A program made the position numbers and the translations under genes. 64,000 nt of DNA, from NCBI RefSeq assembly GCF_036323735.1, contig NC_086031.1, forward strand, positions 48,927,725-48,991,724, in the 5' to 3' direction. Position 1 is the first letter of the stretch; each line of letters starts with the position of its first letter. The DNA is from Rattus norvegicus. Its lineage: Eukaryota; Chordata; Mammalia; Rodentia; Muridae. The notes under the pieces are model-generated. The model did no database searches, was not told where the DNA came from, and saw nothing but the letters and a program-made list of their open reading frames with translations. Of the stretch, positions 12,721 to 22,088 are shown piece after piece.

Positions 12721-12724
<4 letters not shown>

Positions 12725-12752
<28 letters not shown>

Positions 12753-12825
12753 CGGAGCTGGGGACTGAACCCGGGGCCTTGCGCTTGCTAGGCAAGCGCT
12801 CTACCACTGAGCTAAACCCCCAACC
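12725..12825 (-). mobile_element. ID SINE with target-site duplication
   Basis: Long poly-T then cggagctggggactgaaccc, gctaggcaagcgctctacca and tgagctaaacccccaacc. The repeat tcttgctgctttctt flanks it at 12710-12724 and 12826-12840. Confidence 0.96.
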
Positions 12826-13091
12826 TCTTGCTGCTTTCTTATGGGATATTTAAAGAAACAAAAAATAGAATAGTCTGATGAATTCTCAAATAATTAACTT
12901 ATGACTAATCTTGTTTCTTTTGTGAGAACCTCAACCCCTTCTTGATAGAAGTATTTTATAGCCAATTATAGACATCATCCCATTTGCAAGTATTTCAATT
13001 TACAAATTGCACAAGTATCACTAAGAAATAGGCATTTAAGTAAAATCAATCATAATTCCAATAATTTATCCAAATATCAAATATTCTCATA

Positions 13092-13115
13092 TTCTCTCTC
13101 ATTCTCTCTCTCTCT

Positions 13116-13156
<41 letters not shown>

Positions 13157-13190
13157 AGAGAGACAGAGAGGACAAAGAGAGGTTTGGACA
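13092..13190. repeat. (TC)n tract with adjacent inverted GA tract
   Basis: An about 62-base TC repeat is followed, after a TTT, by gagagagacagagagg. The two arms are complementary and could form a hairpin. Confidence 0.9.
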
Positions 13191-13257
13191 ACTCAGGAGA
13201 GTCTCCTCCTTAAAAATGTTCCATAGTGTTTACGTTTCTCCATTGCTAGATCTTTAA

Positions 13258-13280
13258 GTGCTCGCTTCGGCAGCACATAT
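13258..13280 (+). pseudogene. Truncated U6 snRNA retropseudogene (5' end only)
   Basis: The first 23 bases of U6 snRNA (begins gtgctcgcttcggcagcaca) are present and nothing of the remaining roughly 84. The insert is bounded by a perfect 14-base direct repeat tgctagatctttaa at 13244-13257 and 13280-13293 (one T shared with U6) and has no A tail. This fits the class of tailless retropseudogenes made from the 5' ends of small RNAs. It cannot act as U6. Confidence 0.9.
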
Positions 13281-13309
13281 GCTAGATCTTTAAAATAAGT
13301 TTATTAGAA

Positions 13310-13430
13310 TCAGCAGGCAGTAGTGGCACACACCTTTAATCCCTGAACTTGGGAGGCAGAGGAAAGGCAGGCAGAGCTGAGTTTGAGGTCAGCCAGGTTT
13401 ATAGAGAAACCCTGCCTTGAAAAAAAAACA
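13310..13430 (+). mobile_element. B1 SINE
   Basis: cacacacctttaatccctga, gggaggcagaggaaaggcag, gaggtcagccaggtttatag and gaaaccctgccttgaaaaaa in order. Confidence 0.85.
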
Positions 13431-13776
13431 GAAAACAAGAAGTTTACTAGAATCATGTTTCAGGCAAGACTTGTACCTGTTGGTATGTATCTTGAGACTC
13501 TGGTATCTCTAGAGGGGAAGGATGGAATCGTGAGGAATGATAGTGTTCTTTATTATGGTGAAGTTGCACATCTGTGTGAGAACTCACGGAATTCTCAGTC
13601 AAAGGGCGAATGTTACAGACTATGCAAGCTGTCCACCAGCTAAGATAGAGTACATCTATTAATCCTAGAACTCAAGAGGCTGAGTTAGGAAAATAGCAAG
13701 TTCAAGGTCAGCCTAAATATCATACAGTGAAACTCTGCAGATGTTTAGAGCAAGTTGGAAATAACCAGAATGGTGG

Positions 13777-13781
<5 letters not shown>

Positions 13782-13837
<56 letters not shown>

Positions 13838-14150
13838 TCACTTTAAAATATTTAAAAATGGCTGGCAAGACAGCTCAAATGCCTGGCATCCTGACTGGAA
13901 GCAGAGGAAGGCAAATCTCTGTGAGTTCGAGGTCAGCCTTGTCTATAAAGCAAGTTCCAAGACAGCCAGGGTGATTATATGAGAAATTCTGTCTCAAAAA
14001 AGAGCAAACAAACAAACAAACAAGATAGCTCAACTAGTAAAGGCAATTGCTACCAAGCCTGATAACCTAAGTTCACTCCCTGGAACCCACATGGTAGAGA
14101 AAGAACCAGCTCCCAGAAGTTGTCCTCCGACTTCTAAGTGTACAAACCCA
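13782..14150 (+). mobile_element. CA repeat, B1 SINE and B3/B4 SINE cluster
   Basis: (CA)n occupies 13782-13840. A B1 lacking its left end follows at 13858-14015 (gcctggcatcctgactggaa; gttcgaggtcagccttgtct). A B3/B4-like SINE lies at 14020-14150 (agatagctcaactagtaaag; ctggaacccacatggtagag; aagttgtcctccgacttcta). Confidence 0.75.
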
Positions 14151-14804
14151 GAGAGACAGAGATAAGCTAGGGAGAGGGGAGGAGAGAGAGAGGGGGTGGG
14201 AGAGGTAGGAAGGGAGTAAAGGAAAGATGGGGAAGGAGAGAATATGAATAAAGAGAACAGAGATATCTGGTCAGGGAACAAGACAAATGAGAATCAATTC
14301 CATGTGCACTTCAAAACAGGAAAAGAATCCGGTTCAATCTGGCTGAGGTGTACAGAGCATGGAAACTTGGGACTCATGCTCACAGGGCAAGGAGCCAGGT
14401 GCCCAACATAGCCTGATGCATCATATTAGAGAGCATGACAGTGTGCTACTGAAATAAGGGACGGTGACAGCTACAAAGAGTCTGGAAAGAGCCCACAGGC
14501 TTTTCCAAACCCCGGCTGCCCTGCTTCCCACAGTAAGCAGTTAAGTCAGTACCTGGGAGAGGGTGGGTAAGGCACTTCACAGACGGAAGAGACCATAGAG
14601 AAGTAAGTTACAAACTGGAATGAACGGGACTAGAAGACCAGCCCTATTCTTACAGACAAATTAGCACGTGAAATACACTCTTTTCTATTAACCTGAATGT
14701 GTGTGCATCCTAGTCTTCGTCTATCTCCCACTGAACAGAGACTGTCCTACCTTCCTCTTGTCTGCACCACTCCTCTGAACTGCCTGAAGCAGTTCTAGAA
14801 CACC

Positions 14805-14914
14805 AGAGGTAGCCAGGCGTGGTGGTAGCACACGCTTGGAATGCCAGCACTCAGAGCAAGAGGCAGGAAGATCCCAAGTTTGAGGTGGCATGGTCTAGAT
14901 AGTGAAATCTGTCT

Positions 14915-14948
<34 letters not shown>

Positions 14949-15000
14949 AAGAAAGAAAGAAAAAGAAAAGAAAAGAAAGAAAGAGAAGAAAAGAAAGATA
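14805..15000 (+). mobile_element. B1 SINE with long A/GAAA tail
   Basis: tagccaggcgtggtggtagc starts a B1. gatcccaagtttgaggtggc and gaaatctgtctc lead into about 27 A residues and then GAAA/GAAAAG units to 15000. Confidence 0.85.
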
Positions 15001-15324
15001 GCTACACGAGTTGAATTCCAATCTGAGATTCCTCTGAGGGTCCAAATCCGGAATGTGTGTAACCACAAACCTCTGTCTGAAGCTAGACCACTCAAGTTCA
15101 TAATTGTGAGGATACCAACACGGCAGTATTTACCCTACTAAATAAGGGGGTTGGACTATCATCACATACATTTCTTATGAATGTATATAGATAAAATGGA
15201 GGTTCCCATGCAGAAACAAGGGCTTCCAAGGACTGCATCATTAGATTAGCACCTTCCTCACTGAGGCCTCTAGGACATTTAATGCACCTACCAAATCTTA
15301 ATTTACTCATCAAAATACATCTAG

Positions 15325-15440
15325 TCTACTACTGTAGAGATACATGTCTAGCCATGTTGACTGCTGCCCCATTCACACTGGCAAGGAAATAGAACCAGTC
15401 TAGATGCCCAACGACAGATGAATAATGGAAATATGGTAAC
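15325..15440 (+). mobile_element. L1 fragment, left part of a split copy
   Basis: gccccattcacactggcaag and tagatgcccaacgacagatg then gaataatggaaatatggt match the 3' part of rodent L1. The continuation (gggattttactcggctgtaa) is found 1.8 kb away at 17284, so later insertions split the copy. Confidence 0.75.
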
Positions 15441-15454
15441 GTGCCTCTAAGCTA

Positions 15455-15722
15455 GTTCCACAGGTTATGTAAGGTCACTGACATCAAACCCAATGACCTG
15501 TGTTCAATCCCCAGGAGGGACCCACATGCTAGAAGTTAAGAACCAACTCCCGGGGTTGGGGATTTAGCTCAGTGGTAGAGCGCTTGCCTAGCAAGCGCAA
15601 GGCCCTGGGTTCGGTCCCCAGCTCCAAAAAAAAAAAAAAAAAAAAAAAAAACAACTCCCAAAAGCTGTCCTCTGACCTCCACATGAGTGCAATGGCACAC
15701 AAGTACACACCACACAAGTAAT
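15455..15722 (+). mobile_element. B4/B3-like SINE split by an ID insertion
   Basis: Left part to about 15552 (cctgtgttcaatccccagga; ttaagaaccaactccc) and right part from about 15645 (caactcccaaaagctgtcct; ctgacctccacatgagtgca) join across an ID element. Confidence 0.75.
15553..15644 (+). mobile_element. ID SINE nested in a B4-like SINE
   Basis: Near-consensus ID (ggggttggggatttagctca; gcttgcctagcaagcgcaag; tcggtccccagctcc) with a roughly 26-base A tail. The short repeat caactccc on both sides is its target-site duplication. Confidence 0.93.
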
Positions 15723-15724
15723 AA

Positions 15725-15900
15725 AAATTTTATTTTTATTTTATGTGGATTGGTGTGTTGCCTACATGTACGTCTGTGTGAAGGTGTCATCGGATCCTGG
15801 AGTTACACAGAGTTGTGAGCTGCCATGGGTGCTGGAATTTGAACCTGGGTTCTCTGGAAAAGCAGTCAGTGCTCTTAACTACCAAGCCCCCTCTCCAGCT
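15725..15900 (-). mobile_element. B3 SINE
   Basis: ttttatttttattttatgtg on the left, ggagttacacagagttgtga, ggtgctggaatttgaacctg, and aactaccaagccccctctcc on the right. Confidence 0.8.
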
Positions 15901-15937
15901 CTATGATAAAAAAAAAAAAAAACTTTAATGTGATAGA

Positions 15938-16210
15938 TATATAGTGGTTTGAATGAGGGTGGCCCTTATGGGCCCATACATTTGAATGCTTATTCCCTAA
16001 TTGGTGGAAGTATTCAGGAAGGCTTACAGGGTGTGGCCTTGTTGGAGAAGGTGTGTCACTGGGGGTAGACTTTGAGGTTTCAAAAGCCCAAGACAAACAG
16101 ATCCATCTGTCTGTCTCTGTCTCTGTCTCCCTCTTCCCTTCCCTCCCCACCGCCCGCCCACTCTGCCTCCTGCCTGTGGATCAGATGTAAGCTCAACTAC
16201 TGCTCCAGTG

Positions 16211-16242
<32 letters not shown>

Positions 16243-17092
16243 CTGCCTGCCTGCCTCCTGCCTGCTGCCTGCCTGCCTGCCGCCTGCCTGCTGCCTGCCT
16301 GCCTCCTGCCTGCTGCCTGCCTGCCTGCCGCCTGCCTGCTGCCTGCCTGCCTCCTGCCTGCCGCCTGCCTGCCTGCCGCCTGCCTGCCTCCTGCCTGCTG
16401 CCTGCCTGCCTGCCACCTGCCTGCTGCCTGCCTGCCTCCTGCCTGCTGCCTGCCTGCCTGCCTGCCTGCCTGCTGCCTGCCTGCCTGCCGCCTGCCTGCT
16501 GCCTGCCTGCCTCCTGCCTGCTGCCTGCCTGCCTGCCTGCCTGCCTGCTGCCTGCCTGCCTGCCGCCTGCCTGCTGCCTGCCTGCCTCCTGCCTGCTGCC
16601 TGCCTGCCTGCCTGCCTGCCTGCTGCCTGCCTGCCTGCCTCCTGCCTGCCGCCTGCCTGCCTCCTGCCTGCCTGCCTGCCTGCCTGCTGCCTGCCTGCCT
16701 CCTGCCTGCTGCCTGCCTGCCGCCTGCCTGCCTGCTGCCTGCCTCCTGCCTGCTGCCTGCCTGCCTCCTGCCTGCTGCCTGCCTGCCTGCCGCCTGCCTG
16801 CCTCCTGCCTGCCTGCCTGCCTGCCTGCTGCCTGCCTGCCTCCTGCCTGCTGCCTGCCTGCCTGCCGCCTGCCTGCCTGCCTGCCGCCTGCCTGCCTGCT
16901 GCCTGCCTCCTGCCTGCTGCCTGCCTGCCTGCTGCCTGCCTGCCTGCCTGCTGCCTGCCTGCCTGCTGCCTGCCTGCCTGCCTGCCTGCCTGCCGCCTGC
17001 CTGCCTGCTGCCTGCCTCCTGCCTGCTGCCTGCCTGCCTGCTGCCTGCCTGCCTGCCTGCCGCCTGCCTGCCTGCTGCCTGCCTCCTGCCTG

Positions 17093-17139
<47 letters not shown>

Positions 17140-17277
17140 CTGCCTGCCTCCTGCCTGCCTGCCATGAGAGGGTCATAAACTCCCTGAAACAATGAGCAAA
17201 CCCCCGATTAAATGGTTTCTTCAATAAATCACCTTGGTCATGGTGCTTCTTCACAACAGTAGACAATAACTGATACA
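15938..17277 (+). mobile_element. Rodent interspersed repeat carrying the expanded CCTG array
   Basis: The left flank of the array (agtggtttgaatgagggtgg; ggtgtggccttgttggagaa; gtgtgtcactgggggtagac; ttcaaaagcccaagacaaac; ctgtggatcagatgtaagct) and the right flank (aatgagcaaacccccgatta; caccttggtcatggtgcttc; aacagtagacaataactgat) read as the two halves of one common rodent repeat. From memory of the family, its normal copies hold only a few GCCTGCCTG units at this point. I infer that the array grew from that seed. The family name is not resolved. Confidence 0.7.
16207..17163. repeat. Large compound CCTG/CTG/CTC tandem array with higher-order units
   Basis: About 957 bases made almost only of CCTG tetramers interrupted by CTG, CCG and CTC triplets. 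Two perfect 48-base units occupy 16260-16307 and 16308-16355. Two perfect 75-base units occupy 16441-16515 and 16516-16590, with a partial third after them. The array has no stop codons on either strand in several frames, giving spurious frames of 319-388 codons (Leu-Pro-Ala-Cys or Gln-Ala-Gly-Arg repeats). It is not a gene. Confidence 0.98.
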
Positions 17278-17283
17278 ATAAAC

Positions 17284-17640
17284 AACGGGATTTTACTCGG
17301 CTGTAAAGAAAAATGAAATTTAAAGGAAAATGGAATGAGCTGGAAAATATATTAAGCAAAGAGACCCAAACTCAAGATAACCGCCATGTGTTCTCTCTCA
17401 CGTATATATGTGTATAAACAAGGATAAAGGCTCAAAAACCCTAGAAAGGAGACTAAGAGAGGGTGAAAAGAGAAGGGGGAGATGTTCAAAAGGGCACCTG
17501 TGGCATGAGAGCAGAAGAGGGGACTCAAGGGGACTCAGGGGAGAGGAGGAGGACTGCAGAGAGAGCACAGGAGTGAGTGGACAATCACCTCAAACACGCT
17601 TTTTCTTAAGAGGCCATCATAAATTTACTTTTTAAGTCAA
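17284..17640 (+). mobile_element. L1 fragment, right part of a split copy
   Basis: gggattttactcggctgtaa, gaaaaatgaaatttaaagga and gccatgtgttctctctcacg match rodent L1 sequence directly after the segment at 15325-15440. Beyond about 17450 the similarity is weak. Confidence 0.7.
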
Positions 17641-17699
17641 AAAAAGAAAGCCATTGCGGTATCTAATACCTCGTGTACTAATTTTAAACCATAAGATTT

Positions 17700-17800
17700 A
17701 GGGCTGGAGAGACAGCTCAGTGGTTAAAGGCACTTGCTGCTCTTCCAGAGGCCCTGAGTTTGGTTCCCATCATCTACATCGGGTGGCTCAAAGCCAGCTT
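17700..17800 (+). mobile_element. B2 SINE, 3'-truncated
   Basis: gggctggagagacagctcag, taaaggcacttgctgctctt and cagaggccctgagtttggtt. Confidence 0.8.
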
Positions 17801-18418
17801 AAGCTATACGGTCCATTTCAGGCTAGCCTAAATCATGGTGTGAGACCCTTTCTGAAAGGAAAAAGAAAACAAAACAGAGAACACACAAAACAAAGTTGTT
17901 TGACTTGACACCAAATCTTTGAGCAGAATAATCTCTAACTGAATGTGTCTAGTACTGAGTACACATATTCAACCTGAATGACGTTAGCTATTGTCTACTT
18001 TTGAAGAAACCTCATAGCAAGGCAACTTATTAAATCTGGAGACATTTGTCTATTACATTTGTAGATTAAAAAAAAATTATTCCATAGCTAGCATCCCCTC
18101 CTCTCCTACTTCAATAGATTAAAGAAGGTAAAGAGTGCATCAGCGGAGAGACAGCGCCCTTCCCAATCAAAGCTGTTAGTGGAGGGAGGAGAGGCAGCAG
18201 AAGGCTATCAGTCAGCGAAGGGGGGAGGATCTGCCATGAGTGACTTCCCAGAGTGATAGTAAGTGTATGAAGGACTACACTCAGCCAGCAGAGTCACGTG
18301 GACAAGAATCGAGGGTCTGACACTTCAGTTCCTTCCATCTTCAGAACCCAGACTCCACCATGAACAAAGCAAACCGGCTCCCCTAAGTTGTCCTTTTCAA
18401 TGCCACCCGAACATAATG

Positions 18419-18419
<1 letters not shown>

Positions 18420-18478
<59 letters not shown>

Positions 18479-18479
18479 T
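18420..18479. repeat. (CA)n microsatellite
   Basis: About 30 CA units with one ATAT interruption. Confidence 0.97.
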
Positions 18480-19184
18480 AATCAAAATAAAAATAACAAA
18501 AGAAACACTGTTACTGAGTTATACTCTATTATACTAAAAAATACTACTACTACTAAATATTAAGGTGAAGAATGGTTGAAGACACCCAGCTGAGCTCTAC
18601 CCTTCATGTGTATAGAGAAATCACCCCTCCAAGAGTTCAAACCTTTAGTTTGAATCCGATTTAAAGGTGACTGTAGTTCTTTTAGTTTTTACCACATTTT
18701 ATACCCAGTTCCTTACTCGGTGGCTATGGGGCTTTGTGGTTGAGATCGGGTAACTCTCCTCCTTCCTGGATTCTCACAAACACAGGTTTTGAAGTTTCAC
18801 CTTCCCCCTCTGTATATGGGAGTCACGTCATTACCAACTATACCCACTACAGAAGAATACCACCAAGGTTACATGAGAGAAGACACGTAAAACCATTCGT
18901 GAACAGCAAAGTACTACGTAAACACTGGTTGCTAGATGTAAAACTTTAGGTAGGATCCTGAATAAAACAGGCTGAGAGGGTAATTCTCTTCCATATGTTG
19001 AGAGCAATAAGAACAATCTTAAGCTATTAACTAAATATATTTAAGGAAGGGGCTTAACATAAACTTGAATTATTATTTAAAAATGGTTTTGTTTTGGGGG
19101 GTTTGGGATGTTTTACTGTTTGGTTGGTTGGTTTTTGCTTTGTTTTTATTTTTGGATTTTTTTTTTTTTGGTTTTTTGGTTTTT

Positions 19185-19335
19185 TTGTTTTGTTTTTGAG
19201 ACAAGGTTTCTCTGTGCACCCCTGTCCATCCTGGAACTCACTCTGTAGACCAGGCTGGCCTCAATCTCAGAGATCCACCTGCCTCTGCCTCCTATGTTCT
19301 GAGATTAAAGGCATGGTCCATCACCACCTGGCAAA
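19185..19335 (-). mobile_element. B1 SINE
   Basis: Minus-strand B1: gagacaaggtttctctgtgc, tggaactcactctgtagacc, aggctggcctcaatctcaga, ctgagattaaaggcatggtc. T-rich sequence on its left is the reversed tail. Confidence 0.92.
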
Positions 19336-19389
19336 AAGTTGAATCTTATGTGAACACACTCACTTTTTACATACAGCAAAAGAAAAATA

Positions 19390-19470
19390 AGAAAGAGAAC
19401 TGTGTTTGTAGCTCTGTTGGTAGAGTTCTTGCCTGGCAAACACAAAGTCCTAGGCTTGATCCTCAGTGCT
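19390..19470 (+). mobile_element. ID/B4-like tRNA-derived fragment
   Basis: gtagctctgttggtagagtt, cttgcctggcaaacacaaag and ggcttgatcctcagtgctta. Confidence 0.55.
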
Positions 19471-19584
19471 TAAAGACTGGGCAGTCCCAGCACTGGGGAC
19501 ATAGAGACAGAAGAATCAACTACATGGAAAACTTTTTAAGTCAACCTGAACCTGAACTACATGAGGGTCTGTGTTGTTGGTTTT

Positions 19585-19878
19585 AAAAAAAGAGGAGGAG
19601 GAAGAGGAGGAGGAGAAAGAGGAAGAAAAGAAAGGAGGGGAGGAGGAGGAAGAGGAAGGAAGGAAGGCAGAAAAAAGAAAGAAGGAAGGAAGGAAGGAAG
19701 GAAGGAAGGAAGGAAAGAAAGAAAGAAAGAAAGAAAGAAAGAAAAAGAAAGGAAGGAAGAAGAAAGGAAGGCAGAAAAAAGAAAGAAGAAAGGAAGGAAG
19801 GAAAGAAAAAAGAAAAGAAGGAAGGAAGGAGGAAGGAAGGAGGAACGAGAGGAGAGGAGAGGAGAGGAGAGAAGAGGG

Positions 19879-19917
<39 letters not shown>

Positions 19918-19919
19918 GG
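19585..19919. repeat. 335-base polypurine tract (GGAA/GAAA/GGA)
   Basis: Nearly uninterrupted purines on the plus strand (only a few C residues), changing from GGA to GGAA, GAAA, GGAGA and finally GA units. It lies 0.8 kb inside intron 1 of Ppp1r12b. Lys/Glu/Arg-rich frames on the plus strand and Leu/Ser/Phe frames on the minus strand are artefacts. Confidence 0.97.
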
Positions 19920-20744
19920 TATCCAGGTCTCAGCTCACCAAAATAACTGATAAAGTTCAAATGGGGAGAGAGGGTGGAGCTAAGACAGTCAGTATACAAA
20001 GAATATTGTTGCATAAGTGAGAGAAATCAAGGCGTTATTATTAAGCACGAAACTCTCAGATTACCTGTAACTCATATAGTCATTTCTTTTTGTGAAGATT
20101 ACCATTTCTTCAGAGAGACTCAGAAATAAAATTCAAAGTCTATTCCATAAGTACCAGACAGAAATAATTCTGTCCCTGACTGAAGTAGCTAGCGCTGCTG
20201 CAGAGAAAATAAGACACCCATAACAATGAGGTCAAGGGTGTTCTAAGGGTGGCCTGGAGAAGGCATGGATCACACATCAGCAAAACAAGTGTCAAAAAAG
20301 CTGCCTGTCTTCATCCACTACTAGGGTTTCTCTTTAATTGACCTAAGACGTTTTGATAACTGGGCCACGCAAACAGAAAGTTGAATTTTCTGAAAGGGTT
20401 ATCAGGCTAATGACACTAAGTGTATGAGTGGCATGATGTACAGGCACAAGACAGAAGTAAAGATGACTAGAAAGATAACACCAAGGACCAAATCATCAGT
20501 CACCATGACAACCCAGTAGGTGGAGGGAAATACAAACATTGACCAGTCACCCGGGTGACACCAGTCCTTCAAGTAAAGACCCTAACCCTGGTTATGAGTG
20601 GAAAAGGGTGGCCAAGAATGTGAGTTGACTGAAGTCTTTGCAAGAGGGCTCTGAGGTGACACTAATAATATTCTTGGTGAAGCAGCTCACAGGGTCACAG
20701 GCTTGCAGGCAAAAGACCCTAAACAACCAAACGAGATGTCCTAC

Positions 20745-21035
20745 CTGGTGCAGGGCTGTCAAGCCGTCCACGTTGACTGTGTTGATGTCCGCACCTCTTG
20801 CCAGAAGCTTTTTCACCTCGTCCGTGTCCCCGCTGGAGCAGGCAGCCAGAAAGACCGCACCATCCTCGAAGCGGACCCTGGGGCTCCCGCGTCTGGTCTG
20901 CAGCTGGCGCCCCGCGCCCTGTCGCTCCGCGGGCTCCTGCTCTGTCAGCGAGCCCCGCCAGCGCCGCAGCTGCTCAGCCCGCCGGGCTCGCGCCGACTCT
21001 GCTCGCTTCCCTCCCAGGTGTTCCAGCTCCGCCAT
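20745..21035 (-). CDS. Ppp1r12b: Ppp1r12b coding exon 1 (myosin phosphatase targeting subunit 2, N-terminus)
   Basis: This exon encodes the first 97 residues of the MYPT2 subunit, which targets the PP1c-delta catalytic subunit to myosin in striated and smooth muscle. I recognise it from the start MAELEHLGGKRAES and from the PP1-docking RVxF motif, RVRF at residues 53-56, followed by the start of the ankyrin repeats (DGAVFLAACSSGDTDEV, then LLARGADINTVNVDGLTALHQ split by the end of the exon). The start is the ATG at 21035-21033. The frame is open further upstream but only non-ATG codons occur there. The exon ends in CAG followed by a consensus GTAGGA donor at 20744. The remaining exons lie beyond the left edge, so everything from 1 to 20744 is intron 1. 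A CpG-rich promoter surrounds the exon. Confidence 0.96.
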
Positions 21036-21270
21036 GGCTCGAGCTTCCGCAGCTGCTGCCAAAACTACCACCACCAGACTGTTGGTAGCCCTGTGTGGCC
21101 ACCGTCGCCTCCCTCGGAGGGCTTCAGCCAGGGAATGAAGGCGGAGGCCCCCGCGCCGCCATCTTTACTCCTCCCGCTACTAGCACCGCCCACACGCTCC
21201 TTTAGCTTCAGCACGCAGGCGCTGCCCAAGCCCCGCTTCAGTACGGGACTTGTAGTAGGAGACCTGCCCT
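20760..21270 (-). promoter_or_regulatory. Ppp1r12b: Ppp1r12b CpG-rich promoter and 5' UTR with YY1-like site
   Basis: The sequence is strongly GC-rich with many CpG dinucleotides, unlike the flanking AT-rich intron and intergenic DNA. On the minus strand, AAGATGGCGGC at 21165-21155 matches the YY1 promoter element that often sits at or just downstream of transcription start sites. A GGGCGG GC box lies just upstream (about 21185-21195, read on the minus strand). No TATA box is evident. The exact start site cannot be read from the sequence. Confidence 0.7.
21124..21162 (-). other. Possible 12-codon uORF in the Ppp1r12b 5' leader
   Basis: An ATG at 21162-21160, inside the YY1-like AAGATGGCGGC motif, opens a 12-codon frame (MAARGPPPSFPG) closed by TGA at 21126-21124, 88 bases upstream of the main ATG. 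It is in the transcript only if transcription starts upstream of 21162, which the sequence cannot show. The motif may function purely as DNA. Confidence 0.35.
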
Positions 21271-22020
21271 GAGGGCGCACTGGAGCCCTATGGGAACTAC
21301 ATATCCCTGGATGCATTAGAAACCAGTCAGGGACAAGCTGCACCCTCCTCCGAGGCTGGTCCTAGCACCTGTGCCTGGAAGAAGCTGCAACTGTCTCCCG
21401 GACCAGTGGCAACCTCTTTCCCTATGCATTTGGGGAGTTGTAGTTTTTTTATTGTTGAGATCACTAAGCTTAGCTCCCTAATTATCACTTAACACTTGAA
21501 GAGTGAAAAAGCAGCAGTAATTACCATGAAGCACCAGAAAGACGAGAATTCATGTCCCGGTTTTACATCTAGTTTTATTAACAAGTATTAGTTTATGAAT
21601 GTGCGTGAAGAAACGTATACAAGTACATACAGTATTACATAAATTATTTTCAATATGACATTCATGCCAGGTCCGAAAAGTTTCCTGACTGATTGAAATT
21701 TTTCATTTCACAGATTTCACAAAAAAAAAAAAAAGTAAAAATGATTCGGTCATCATAAAGGGAAGTTTTATTATTTCCTAACAAATGAACACTTGCCCGT
21801 TGCTCCTTTTCTATTGGAATAAACTAGGAATCATATGTTAAAGAAATAAGCAACGCCAGGTAACTCACACCTATAATCCCAGCACCCAGATTACCAGGAA
21901 TTTTAGAACAACCTGGACTAGACAGTGAGTTCAAGGTTAGCCTGGGCTACAGAGTGAAACTTCTCAAATCTACTCCCCGCTAAAAAACAAAACGCAAAAA
22001 AGAGAGAGGAGATAGAAAAT

Positions 22021-22088
22021 GGGAGAGAAAAGGGAGGGAGGGAGGGAGGAAGGGAGGGAGGGAGGGAGGGAGGGAGGGAGGGAGGGAG
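22021..22088. repeat. (GGGA)n simple repeat
   Basis: GGGA tetramers, nearly perfect over the second half. Confidence 0.95.

Larger units (their letters stand above)
1..20744 (-). other. Ppp1r12b: Ppp1r12b intron 1 (partial)
   Basis: The whole left third of the window follows the exon 1 splice donor of a minus-strand gene, and I found no second ankyrin-repeat exon on the minus strand. The content is a Gapdh retropseudogene, B1, B2, B3/B4 and ID SINEs, L1 remnants and simple repeats, listed separately. Stretches with nothing recognisable beyond diverged repeat-like sequence are about 2700-3700, 4820-5930, 6080-6560, 7000-7550, 8200-9230, 10350-10840, 10930-12130, 12840-13090, 14150-14800, 17800-18400, 18480-19180 and 19920-20744. 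A short sequence at 2900-2960 resembles an old MIR/L2 tail ending in tgctcaataaa. Confidence 0.85.

Noticed and set aside
16207..17163. CRISPR-like direct repeat array.
   Set aside because: There are no spacers. It is a tetranucleotide-derived tandem repeat in a mammalian genome.
16072..17359. Long open frames (319-388 codons) on both strands at 16-17 kb.
   Set aside because: They are read through the CCTG array, consist only of Leu/Pro/Ala/Cys or Gln/Ala/Gly/Arg repeats, and occur in several frames at once. No coding signal.
19561..20020. Lys/Glu/Arg-rich and Leu/Phe/Ser-rich frames of 129-149 codons.
   Set aside because: Artefacts of the polypurine tract.
20638..21272. Plus-strand frames of 96-189 codons over Ppp1r12b exon 1.
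   Set aside because: Antisense shadows of a GC-rich coding exon and promoter. No family resemblance or splice structure.
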